DNA of 64,000 bases from Streptomyces narbonensis (GTDB taxonomy: Bacteria; Actinomycetota; Actinomycetes; Streptomycetales; Streptomycetaceae), in the NCBI RefSeq assembly GCF_014649015.1, contig NZ_BMSF01000012.1:124001-188000 (forward strand), written 5' to 3'. Numbering within the stretch: position 1 is the first letter of the stretch; each line of letters opens with the position of its first letter. The notes beneath the pieces were generated by a model. That model was not told the origin of the DNA and made no database searches. It was given only the letters and a program-made list of their open reading frames with translations. Both the position numbers and the translations under genes were made by a program. Below, one piece after another: positions 52,001-59,791 of this stretch.

Positions 52001-52922
52001 GGCCGTACCTCTCCTCGGCCTTCCAGAAGTAGACGAAACCGCCGGCACCGACGACCACGGCCCAGGCGAGGGCGGTCATCCAGACGTGGTCCGGAAGGTT
52101 CTGCGCGCCGTAGCCGTCGATGAGGGCGAAGCGGATCAGGTCCATGTAGACCGCCGCCGGGTTGTACATGAGGACGTCGGCGATCCAGGCCGGCTTGTCG
52201 GCGAGCATCACCGGGATCGAGAACATGACGCCGGACGCGTACATCCAGGTCCGCATGATGAACGGCATCAGCTGGGCGAGGTCGGGCGTCTTGGAGCCCA
52301 TCCGCGCCACGATCATGGCGAGTCCCACGTTGAACACGAAGTGCAGGAAGAGCGCCGGGATCACCAGCAGCCACCGGAGCGTGGGGAAGCTGCCGAAGGA
52401 GAGCACGATCGCCACGAGGACGATCATCGAGAACAGCAGCTGCTGGAGCTGCTGGAGCGAGAAGGAGATCGGGAGGCTGGCCCGCGGGAAGTGCAGGGCC
52501 CGGACCAGTCCGAGGTTGCCCGAGATCGCCCGCACGCCGGCCATGACCGAGCTCTGGGTGAAGGTGAACACGAAGATGCCGGTGACCAGGAAGGGGATGT
52601 AGACCTCCTTGGTCATCCCCTGCCCTGCGCCCAGGATCAGCCCGAAGATCAGGTAGTAGACCAGGGCGTTGAGCAGCGGGGTCGCCACCTGCCACACCTG
52701 GCCCAGCTTGGCCTGGCTGTACTGGGCGGTCAGCTTGGCCGAGGAGAAGGCCAGGATGAAGTGGCGGCGGCTCCACAGCTCGCGTACGTACTCGAACAGC
52801 CCGGGCCGGGCGCCGCTGACCGAGAGACCGTACTTCGCGGCCAGCTCGGCCGGGGCCAGGCCCTCGTCGACGGACGGGGGCGCGCTCGTCGCGACCGCCC
52901 CGCCCTGGTGTGTGTCACTCAC
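51993..52922 (-). CDS. TagG-like ABC-2 polymer export permease
   Basis: A 309-aa ABC-2 type permease with about six membrane segments. LFEYVRELWSRRHFILAFSSAKLTAQYSQAKLGQVWQVATPLLNALVYYLIFG is the typical TagG/Wzm start. GTG at 52922 follows an imperfect ribosome site; an upstream ATG at 52955 is also in frame but lacks context. It lies 48 bp after the GT2 gene and is coupled to TagH. Confidence 0.92.
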   Translation of the reverse strand: MSDTHQGGAVATSAPPSVDEGLAPAELAAKYGLSVSGARPGLFEYVRELWSRRHFILAFSSAKLTAQYSQAKLGQVWQVATPLLNALVYYLIFGLILGAGQGMTKEVYIPFLVTGIFVFTFTQSSVMAGVRAISGNLGLVRALHFPRASLPISFSLQQLQQLLFSMIVLVAIVLSFGSFPTLRWLLVIPALFLHFVFNVGLAMIVARMGSKTPDLAQLMPFIMRTWMYASGVMFSIPVMLADKPAWIADVLMYNPAAVYMDLIRFALIDGYGAQNLPDHVWMTALAWAVVVGAGGFVYFWKAEERYGRG

Positions 52923-52970
52923 AGTCGAAACTTTCGTGTTCAAGATGCGCGGCACGTCGGTACCACGATG

Positions 52971-53855
52971 TCAGACGACCGGGGGGCGACCCAGCCGGGT
53001 CAGGCGCCACACCGTACGCCACCTCATCGGGCGGCGCGGCCCGCAGGGAGTCGTCCACCCCTCGCGGAAACCGCCGAACCACGCCTTGAGCGCGGAGAGC
53101 GAGGGCCGACGTGCCAGGGTGAGCAGCAGCCAGACGCCGAGATAGACCGGCACCAGGGGCGCGGGCAGATTGCGACGTGCCAGCCACACTCGGTTACGGG
53201 CCACGTTGAAGTGGTACGAGGCGTGGCGGGAAGGTGCCGTAGTGGGGTGCAACAGCACCATGTCGGAACGGTAGTCGATCATCCAGTCGGCGTCGAGCGC
53301 GCGCCAGGCGAGATCGGTCTCCTCGTGCGCGTAGAAGAACTCCCCCGGGAGACCGCCCACTTCGGCGAAGACCTTGGTGCGGACGGCGTTGGCGCCGCCG
53401 AGGAAGGTCGTCACCCGCGAGGAGCGCATCGGGTCGGAGGCGCGCAGCCGCGGCACGTGCCGGCGCTGGGTGGCCCCGGTCTCCGGATCGGCGATGCGGA
53501 AGCTGATGATGCCGAGGCGCGGGTCCGCCGTGAAGGCCTGGCGGACCAACTCGGCGGTGTCCGTGTGGGCGAGCAGTCCGTCGTCGTCGAGGAAGAGCAG
53601 GACGTCGACGTCGGTGCCGCCGGGGCCGAAGGCCTCGATGCCGACGTTGCGGCCGGCGGGGATGCCGACGTTCTCCGGCAGGTCGACGGTGCGGACCCCG
53701 TCGGGCACCCCGGTGACCGGGGTGCCCTGCCCGACGACGACGACCTCGACGGGGTCGCCCTCCTGCTTGGCGACCGAGTCGATCAGCGCGCGCAGGTCGT
53801 CGGGGCGGTTGCCCATCGTGATGACGACGGCTCCCACCTTGAGCGGAGAACTCAC
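52971..53855 (-). CDS. GT2-family glycosyltransferase
   Basis: A 294-aa GT-A fold glycosyltransferase. LKVGAVVITMGNRPDDLRALIDSV is the nucleotide-binding start, LPENVGIPAGRNVGIEAF and VLLFLDDDGLL hold the DxD-type metal site, and YAHEETDLAWRAL is the acceptor-side ED motif. A rather hydrophobic C-terminal region (VPVYLGVWLLLTLA) may anchor it at the membrane. GTG at 53855, 8 bp after the CDP-alcohol transferase. Donor and acceptor unknown; it is part of the polymer operon. Confidence 0.9.
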   Translation of the reverse strand: MSSPLKVGAVVITMGNRPDDLRALIDSVAKQEGDPVEVVVVGQGTPVTGVPDGVRTVDLPENVGIPAGRNVGIEAFGPGGTDVDVLLFLDDDGLLAHTDTAELVRQAFTADPRLGIISFRIADPETGATQRRHVPRLRASDPMRSSRVTTFLGGANAVRTKVFAEVGGLPGEFFYAHEETDLAWRALDADWMIDYRSDMVLLHPTTAPSRHASYHFNVARNRVWLARRNLPAPLVPVYLGVWLLLTLARRPSLSALKAWFGGFREGWTTPCGPRRPMRWRTVWRLTRLGRPPVV

Positions 53856-53863
53856 GGCCGGCC

Positions 53864-54643
53864 TCACTTCAGCCTGCTGGAGACCAGGATCGACACCAGG
53901 TGCAGCACGGTCTGGAGCAGCGCGATGCCGCAGAGGACCGCGACACCGAGCCGGGAGAAGAAGAGGTCGCCCCGCATCTGGTCCGCGACCGCGAGGACCA
54001 GGATCAGGAAGGAGGCCTCGATCCCCAGGATCAGCCGGTGGAACTTGAGCGCGGCGGCGGCCCTGCGGGCCAGCGCCATGCCGGAGGAGCGCGGCTCGGA
54101 GGCCGACTCCTTGACCGGCGGGAGTCCGCCCTGGTGCCGGGCGACGCCGACGAGGTCGGTCTCGGCCTTGATCAGGATCGCACCGAGGGCGGCCAGGGTG
54201 CCGAGGAAGGCCCACAGCCAGTCGACGCGGCCCGAGCCCCACAGGTCGGCGGCGCGCAGGCCGAAGCCGACGAGGACCGCCGCGTCGCACAGGTACGCGC
54301 CGACCCGGTCCAGCCAGACGCCCTGCAGCGAGAACTGCTGCTTCCAGCGGGCCACCTCGCCGTCGACGCAGTCGAGCAACAGGTAGAGCTGGACCATCAG
54401 GACGCCGAGGACGGCGCCCGCGATGCCCGGCACGAGCAGCGCCGGGGCAGCGAGCACGCCACAGACGGTCATCAGGTAGGTCAGCTGGTTGGGGGTGACC
54501 TTCGTGGTCACGAGCCGCCGGGTGATGCGGAGGGAGATCTCCCGCATGTACAGGCGGCCACCCCAGTGCTCACCGCTCCGCCGGTCCTTCACACCCGGGG
54601 GGTGGACGACCGGGCGGAGCTCAGCTACCGATGGCTTTTGCAT
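53864..54643 (-). CDS. CDP-alcohol phosphatidyltransferase family protein
   Basis: A 259-aa membrane enzyme. The CDP-alcohol motif DG-x2-AR-x8-G-x3-D-x3-D is present (DCVDGEVARWKQQ then GVWLDRVGAYLCD), with about six membrane segments. It transfers a phosphoalcohol from a CDP-activated donor or onto it. ATG at 54643 lies inside the end of the preceding gene (23-bp overlap). With the dehydrogenase and nucleotidyltransferase upstream, its donor may be CDP-glycerol or a related alditol (inference). Confidence 0.9.
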   Translation of the reverse strand: MQKPSVAELRPVVHPPGVKDRRSGEHWGGRLYMREISLRITRRLVTTKVTPNQLTYLMTVCGVLAAPALLVPGIAGAVLGVLMVQLYLLLDCVDGEVARWKQQFSLQGVWLDRVGAYLCDAAVLVGFGLRAADLWGSGRVDWLWAFLGTLAALGAILIKAETDLVGVARHQGGLPPVKESASEPRSSGMALARRAAAALKFHRLILGIEASFLILVLAVADQMRGDLFFSRLGVAVLCGIALLQTVLHLVSILVSSRLK

Positions 54644-55682
54644 AGTCGGCGTACGCGTCCCTGATCTCGTCGTCGGACAGGTCGAGGTGTTCCAGGATGG
54701 TGAAGCGGCCCGGCCGGGTCTGCGGGGCGAAGGACACCGCCTGGACGAACTCGTCCACGGTGAAGCCCATCTCCTCCGGCAGCACGGGCAGCCCGTGCCT
54801 GCGCAGGGTCTCGACCATCTGGGCGGAGCCCTCGGGGGCACCGCGCAGGTGCATGGCGAAGGCCGCGCCGAGACCGCACTGCTCGCCGTGGCTCGCGGCC
54901 CGGGTCGGGAAGAGCAGGTCGAAGGCGTGGCTGATCTCGTGGCAGGCGCCCGAGGAGGGACGGCTGTCCCCGCTGATCGACATGGCGATGCCGGACATCA
55001 CCAGGCCCTCGGAGAGCGTGACGAGGAAGTCGTCGTCGCCGACCCCGCCGGGGTGGCGGAGCACGGCCTCGCCGGCGCTTCGGGCCATCGCGGCCGCGAG
55101 GCCGTCGACGGGCTCCCCGTTCACCTGGTGGGACAGCTCCCAGTCGGCGAGGGCGGAGATGTTGGAGATCGCGTCGCCGATGCCGGAGCGCACGAAGCGG
55201 ATCGGCGCGTCCCTGATCACGTCCAGGTCGATGACGAGGGCGATCGGGGTGGGCACACCGTACGAACCCCGGCCGTTGTCGTTGTCCAGGGTCGAGATCG
55301 GGGAGCAGATCCCGTCGTGCGACAGGTTGGTGGCGATGGCCACCAGCGGCAGGCCGACACGGGCCGCCGCGTACTTCGTCACGTCGATGATCTTGCCGCC
55401 GCCGAGGGCGACCACGGCGTCGTACCGCTTGCCGCGCATGGCGTCGGCGAGCTTCACGGCCTCGTCGATGGTGCCGCCGGAGACCGGGTACCAGTCCGCG
55501 CCCGGCAGTTCGGGCGCGAACTGGTCACGCAGCTTCAGGCCCGAACCGCCGCTGATGGCCACGGCGATCTTGCCGTTGCTGGAGATCCGCTGGTCCGCCA
55601 GGAGCGCGGAGAGGTCCTCCAGCGCTCCTCGGCGGATGTCGACGACGACCGGCGACGGGATCAGCCGGGTCAGTACTGGCAC
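54621..55682 (-). CDS. sn-glycerol-1-phosphate dehydrogenase-like enzyme (EgsA/AraM family)
   Basis: A 353-aa iron/zinc-containing alcohol dehydrogenase-fold enzyme. VVALGGGKIIDVTKYAAARVGLPLVAIATNLSHDGICSPIS is the NAD-binding and substrate motif of glycerol-1-phosphate dehydrogenases, and ACHEISHAFDLL and ASHGEQCGLG hold the metal-binding His residues. It would reduce dihydroxyacetone phosphate to sn-glycerol-1-phosphate. That stereochemistry is typical of archaeal lipids and rare in bacteria (AraM). GTG at 55682 overlaps the nucleotidyltransferase gene end by 13 bp. Confidence 0.88.
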   Translation of the reverse strand: MPVLTRLIPSPVVVDIRRGALEDLSALLADQRISSNGKIAVAISGGSGLKLRDQFAPELPGADWYPVSGGTIDEAVKLADAMRGKRYDAVVALGGGKIIDVTKYAAARVGLPLVAIATNLSHDGICSPISTLDNDNGRGSYGVPTPIALVIDLDVIRDAPIRFVRSGIGDAISNISALADWELSHQVNGEPVDGLAAAMARSAGEAVLRHPGGVGDDDFLVTLSEGLVMSGIAMSISGDSRPSSGACHEISHAFDLLFPTRAASHGEQCGLGAAFAMHLRGAPEGSAQMVETLRRHGLPVLPEEMGFTVDEFVQAVSFAPQTRPGRFTILEHLDLSDDEIRDAYADYAKAIGS

Positions 55683-56422
55683 GCGATCTCACGGCCCTTC
55701 GCGAGGTCGTCGTGGTTGTCGATCTCGACCCACTTGACGTCACCGATGGGCTCGACGTCGACGGTGAAGCCGCGGTTGACGAGCTCCTGGTAGCCGTCCT
55801 CGTAGTAGAGGTCGGGGTCGCGCTCGAAGGTGGCCTTGAGGGCGTCGGCGAGCTCCTCGGCCGCCTCGGCCTCGATGAGGGTGACACCGATGTACTCGCC
55901 GGTGGCGGTGGCCGGGTCCATGAGCTTGGTGATGCGCTGGACGCCCTTGCCCTCCTCGACGATGACCTTCATCTCCTCGTCGGCGAGCTTCTTCACCGTG
56001 TCGAGGGCGAGGATGATCTTCTGGCCCTTGCCGCGGGCGGCGAGGAGGGTCTTCTCGACGGAGACCGGGTGGACCGTGTCGCCGTTGGCGAGGATCACAC
56101 CGCGCTTGAGGACCTCACGGGCGCACCACAGGGAGTAGGCGTTGTTCCACTCCTCGGCCTTGTCGTTGTCGACGAGGGTGATCTTGAGGCCGTACTTGGC
56201 CTCCAGGGCGTCCTTGCGGTCGTAGACGGCTTCCTTGCGGTAGCCGACGACGATCGCGACCTCGGTGAGGCCGATCTCGGCGAAGTTCTTCAGTGTCCCG
56301 TCGAGGATGGTCAGCTCGTTCTCGGTGCCCTCGCCGGACACGGGCACGAGGGCCTTCGGAAGCGTCTCGGTGTAAGGGCGCAGACGGCGTCCGGCACCGG
56401 CTGCCAGTACGAGGCCGATCAT
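55670..56422 (-). CDS. Sugar/alditol-phosphate nucleotidyltransferase
   Basis: A 250-aa NTP_transferase protein. LVLAAGAGRRLRPYTETLPKALVPV is the nucleotide-binding signature (GxGxRxxPxTxxxPK), and ILANGDTVHP the metal-binding Asp. It resembles cytidylyltransferases that make CDP-alditols (inositol-1-phosphate or phosphocholine type). ATG overlaps the stop of the DUF5941 gene by 4 bp. It should activate the glycerol-phosphate or similar product for the CDP-alcohol transferases of the operon. Confidence 0.9.
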   Translation of the reverse strand: MIGLVLAAGAGRRLRPYTETLPKALVPVSGEGTENELTILDGTLKNFAEIGLTEVAIVVGYRKEAVYDRKDALEAKYGLKITLVDNDKAEEWNNAYSLWCAREVLKRGVILANGDTVHPVSVEKTLLAARGKGQKIILALDTVKKLADEEMKVIVEEGKGVQRITKLMDPATATGEYIGVTLIEAEAAEELADALKATFERDPDLYYEDGYQELVNRGFTVDVEPIGDVKWVEIDNHDDLAKGREIACQY

Positions 56423-58239
56423 GCTGTTTCTCCTTCGTCGTGAACGGCGGGTGCTCCGGAGGAGACCCAGAAACGGATGGACTCCACGAGCACCACGAGC
56501 GCGACGGCGACCGCGAGGGCGGTCAGTGCCAGGGTGAAGTCGTCACCGCGGTCCGCCAGGAGGGCGGCGAGAGCGACCACGAGGAGCGTGCGCCCCTCGT
56601 GTCCGCCGGTGAGGCGCACCAGCCACGCGGGCGGCGCGCCGGTGCCACCGCGTATGCGGTAGACCGTGTCGTAGTGATGGTAGGCGACCGCCGCGACCAG
56701 GCCGAACGCCGCCGGAAGGGCGTGCGCGGAGTCGGACCGGGCGGCGAGCACCAGGACGGTGGTGTACTCGGCCGCGCGGAAGAGCGGGGGCACGAGCCAG
56801 TCGAGGGCGCCCTTGAGGGGGCGGGCGACGGCCGCGCCGGCGAGGACCGCGTAGCCGATGGCGGCGATCACGGTCTGCCGGTCGCCGAACGGCCGGTCGA
56901 GCACGGCGAAGAGCAGCCCGCCGGTCGCGACGGCGGCGAAGACGACCCCGGCGCCGCGGGCGCCCGGGCGGCCGAGGACGCGGGCCACCAGGCCGGCCAG
57001 GGGGCCGGAGTCCGCGAGGTCGGCGAGCGCCTGGGCGGCCCGGTCGGTCCTCTTCGCCTTACGGGTCAGGGAGCGCAGGACCCGGCCGGCGGTGGTGTAG
57101 CAGGCGGCGAACGCGCAGCCGACGAGCAGCGCCCAGAAGACGATCCGGGGGCTGGTGGCGGCGGTGAGGACGGCGATCATCGCCCAGCGCTCGCCGATCG
57201 GCAGGATGATTATGCGGCGGGCCCAGACGGTCCAGCCGACGCTGTCGAGCCGGCCGGAGAGGGCCGCGGTGGCGCTCTTGCCCGCCGTCGAGTCGTAGGT
57301 GGCCTCGTAGAAGGCGAAGTCCACGACGTGCCGGCAGGTCATGAGGACCATGGCGCCGAGCGCGAGGGCCCACACGTCGTCGCCGTTGCGGGCGGCGCCG
57401 AGGGCGAGGCCCGCGTAGAAGGCGTACTCCTTGGCGCGGTCGAAGGTCGCGTCGAGCCAGGCGCCCAGCGTCGAGTACTGCAGCGAGTAGCGGGCGAGCT
57501 GCCCGTCGGTGCAGTCGAGGACGAAGGAGACGAGGAGGAGGACGCCGGCGGCGACGTAGCCGCCGCGCTCACCGGTCGCCGCGCAGCCGGCCGCGAGCAG
57601 CGCGGTGAGCAGCGAGGCGGTGGTGACCTGGTTGGGGGTCAGGCCGCGGCGCGCGCACCAGCGGGCGATGTAGCGCGAGTACGGGCTGATGAAGAAGGTG
57701 GTGAAGAAGCCGTCCTGGGCCTTGACGGCCGAGCGGAGGCGTACGGCTTCCTCGTCGACGGCCTCGACGGCGGCGCGCGCCTCGCGGCGGGCCTCGGCGT
57801 CGGTGGGCACGGTGGCGACGAGGGTGCCGAGCTGGGGGCGGTGCACGGCGACGCCCTCGGCGTCGAGCGCGTCGGCGAGGGTGCCGGTCAGATCGGCGGC
57901 GGGGCCGTCGGTGCCGGCGGCTCCCGCGGGCACGGTCACGGCCGCGGCGGCGGTCAGGGCGCGGCTGAGCGCGGGGCGGGCCTCGCTCTGCGCGGTGAGC
58001 GCGCCGGGCACGGCCTCGGCCGGGAACCGGGGGTCGGTGAGGGCGAGGCGCAGGGCGTGGAGGTGACCGACGAACCGGGGGTCGACGAGCGCGACGCGCT
58101 CGCCCGCCGGGACGGATGCCAGCAGGGTGCCGGTCTCCTCGGTGCCGGTGGCGATCCGGACGTCGAAGCCGAGCGACCGCAGATCAGCGTCGAGCGAGGA
58201 TCCGGGTGCCGGCGGGCCGGTGAGGATGGCGGTCGACAG
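56419..58239 (-). CDS. DUF5941/CDP-alcohol phosphatidyltransferase fusion protein
   Basis: A 606-aa membrane protein. The N-terminal ~170 residues are a soluble nucleotidyltransferase-like part with STAILTGPPAPGSSLDADL at the start. A CDP-alcohol transferase motif follows near residue 240 (DCTDGQLARYSLQYSTLGAWLDATFDRAKE), then many membrane helices and the DUF5941 C-terminal region. No ATG or GTG lies at the conserved start: after an in-frame TGA the first suitable codon is CTG at 58239, 9 bp after AAGGAG, and the homologues I recall start MSTAILTG here. The next GTG in frame (58011) would cut off 76 residues of coherent coding sequence. First gene of the operon. Confidence 0.82.
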   Translation of the reverse strand: MSTAILTGPPAPGSSLDADLRSLGFDVRIATGTEETGTLLASVPAGERVALVDPRFVGHLHALRLALTDPRFPAEAVPGALTAQSEARPALSRALTAAAAVTVPAGAAGTDGPAADLTGTLADALDAEGVAVHRPQLGTLVATVPTDAEARREARAAVEAVDEEAVRLRSAVKAQDGFFTTFFISPYSRYIARWCARRGLTPNQVTTASLLTALLAAGCAATGERGGYVAAGVLLLVSFVLDCTDGQLARYSLQYSTLGAWLDATFDRAKEYAFYAGLALGAARNGDDVWALALGAMVLMTCRHVVDFAFYEATYDSTAGKSATAALSGRLDSVGWTVWARRIIILPIGERWAMIAVLTAATSPRIVFWALLVGCAFAACYTTAGRVLRSLTRKAKRTDRAAQALADLADSGPLAGLVARVLGRPGARGAGVVFAAVATGGLLFAVLDRPFGDRQTVIAAIGYAVLAGAAVARPLKGALDWLVPPLFRAAEYTTVLVLAARSDSAHALPAAFGLVAAVAYHHYDTVYRIRGGTGAPPAWLVRLTGGHEGRTLLVVALAALLADRGDDFTLALTALAVAVALVVLVESIRFWVSSGAPAVHDEGETA

Positions 58240-58651
58240 ACGAACTCACTCCTTGGAGCTGACGAGGGGCCTGCGGGCCGTGGCGGCCCGGGGCGCGGCG
58301 GTGCGGCCCGGCGCCGGGCGGCGGCACGTCGGCTGAGGCTATCGGATGAACGGAGCGTGAGTTCACCGAGGCTTCGCGGGCAGGACTCCCCCGGGCCCAC
58401 CCGCGGCCTCGCGGGTGCGAGAGGCAGTGGGGAGATCGGCCCGGGCGGCTGGTGGCCCGGGCCGGGGGTCCCTGGCGGCGCCTGCCGTGCGGGGCCCCCG
58501 CCGACCAGTTCCCGCCATGGCCGGTCCTGATGACATCACCGCAGGTCAGAGCATATGACAACGGTGTTCAGTACCGTGTTGCACATACCCCCCACCCGTA
58601 GTTCACTTGCCACTTGGGGCAGACGGAACGACTCGACCGGGAGGCCATCTC
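58240..58651. other. Divergent intergenic region between polymer operon and zinc exporter
   Basis: A 412-bp gap. It must hold the promoter of the DUF5941-TagH operon (minus) and that of the CDF exporter (plus), and it contains the Zur-type box at 58556-58570. The rest is GC-rich without an evident gene. Confidence 0.6.
58556..58570. promoter_or_regulatory. Candidate Zur box upstream of the zinc exporter
   Basis: TGACAACGGTGTTCA is a 15-bp dyad with perfect TGA/TCA ends, 5 of 7 pairs matching, in the form of the actinobacterial Zur box. It is 82 bp upstream of the exporter ATG. In S. coelicolor Zur is reported to activate the zinc exporter gene zitB under zinc excess, which fits an upstream site. 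Confidence 0.6.
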
Positions 58652-59593
58652 ATGGGGGCTGGACACGACCACGGACACAGCCACGGCGGGGCCCCTCCCA
58701 CGGGCACCGCGGGGGCCGCGTACAAGAACCGACTGCGGATCGCGCTCGGCATCACGCTCTCCGTGATGGTGATCGAGATCATCGGCGGTGTGGTCGCCGA
58801 CTCGCTCGCGCTGATCGCCGACGCGGCCCACATGGCGACGGACGCCGTCGGCCTCGCGATGGCTCTGCTCGCGATCCACTTCGCGAACCGGCCGCCGAGC
58901 GGCAACCGCACCTTCGGTTTCGCCCGGGCCGAGATCCTGGCGGCGCTGGCCAACTGTCTGCTGCTGCTCGTCGTCGGCGGTTACGTGCTGTACGAGGCGA
59001 TCCAGCGGTTCGTGGAGCCGGCCGAGACCAAGGGCGGACTGACCATCGCCTTCGCCGTGGTCGGCCTCGTGGCGAACATGATCTCCCTCTCGCTGCTCGC
59101 CCGCGGCCAGAAGGACAGCCTCAACGTGCGCGGGGCCTATCTGGAGGTGCTCGCGGACGCGCTCGGCTCGGTGACGGTGATCGTCGCGGCCGGCATCATC
59201 CTGGCCACCGGCTGGCAGTACGCCGACCCGATCGCCTCGATCGTGATCGGCCTGATGATCGTGCCCCGCACGATCAAGCTGCTGCGCGAGACGCTGGAAG
59301 TGCTCCTGGAGGCGGCGCCCAAGGGCGTCGACATGGCGGAGGTACGGGCCCACATCCTGGCCCTGCCGGGCGTCGAGGACGTCCACGACCTGCACGCCTG
59401 GACGATCACCTCGGGCATGCCGGTGCTCTCCGCCCACGTGGTCGTGGACCAGGGCGCGCTGGACTCGGTCGGGCACGAGAAGATGCTGCACGACCTCCAG
59501 GGGTGCCTCGGCTCCCACTTCGACGTGGAGCACTGCACCTTCCAGCTGGAGCCGGCCGGCCACGCACAGCACGAGGCGAAGCTCTGCCTCTGA
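58652..59593 (+). CDS. zitB: CDF-family zinc exporter (ZitB-like)
   Basis: A 313-aa cation diffusion facilitator. The N-terminus is His-rich (GAGHDHGHSHGG), followed by six membrane segments with the zinc site residues in ADSLALIADAAHMATDAVGLA (helix 2, HxxxD) and GAYLEVLADALGSVTVI (helix 5, DxxxD type), and a C-terminal cytoplasmic domain with DVHDLHAWTITSGM. It expels Zn2+ in exchange for protons. Position next to idi and a Zur-type box match S. coelicolor zitB. ATG at 58652 follows GGGAGG. Confidence 0.93.
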   Translation: MGAGHDHGHSHGGAPPTGTAGAAYKNRLRIALGITLSVMVIEIIGGVVADSLALIADAAHMATDAVGLAMALLAIHFANRPPSGNRTFGFARAEILAALANCLLLLVVGGYVLYEAIQRFVEPAETKGGLTIAFAVVGLVANMISLSLLARGQKDSLNVRGAYLEVLADALGSVTVIVAAGIILATGWQYADPIASIVIGLMIVPRTIKLLRETLEVLLEAAPKGVDMAEVRAHILALPGVEDVHDLHAWTITSGMPVLSAHVVVDQGALDSVGHEKMLHDLQGCLGSHFDVEHCTFQLEPAGHAQHEAKLCL

Positions 59594-59649
59594 GACACCC
59601 GCCCTGTTAGGCTCGTCGGACGTGCACGTGTGGAGAGGAGCTGAGGTTG

Positions 59650-59721
59650 ATGACCGTCGCGATGGAGGCTGCCCAGTGCGGCAGCGCCCGGTCCAGCTTC
59701 AGCTCCCGGGTCACCGGCTGA
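59650..59721 (+). CDS. Putative 23-aa upstream ORF
   Basis: ATG at 59650 opens 23 codons (MTVAMEAAQCGSARSS...) after a strong purine-rich GGAGAGGAG element. TAGGCT at about 59608-59613 may be the -10 of its promoter. The methyltransferase-GNAT gene begins 70 bp downstream with a TTG codon and a poor ribosome site, so this may be a regulatory leader. No homologue recognised. Confidence 0.4.
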   Translation: MTVAMEAAQCGSARSSFSSRVTG

Positions 59722-59791
59722 CCTGATCCCGGTCTTCCCACCGGTACGTCACGTCGTCGGCCGGGGCCCTCTCACACAAGGGTTTCCCACG

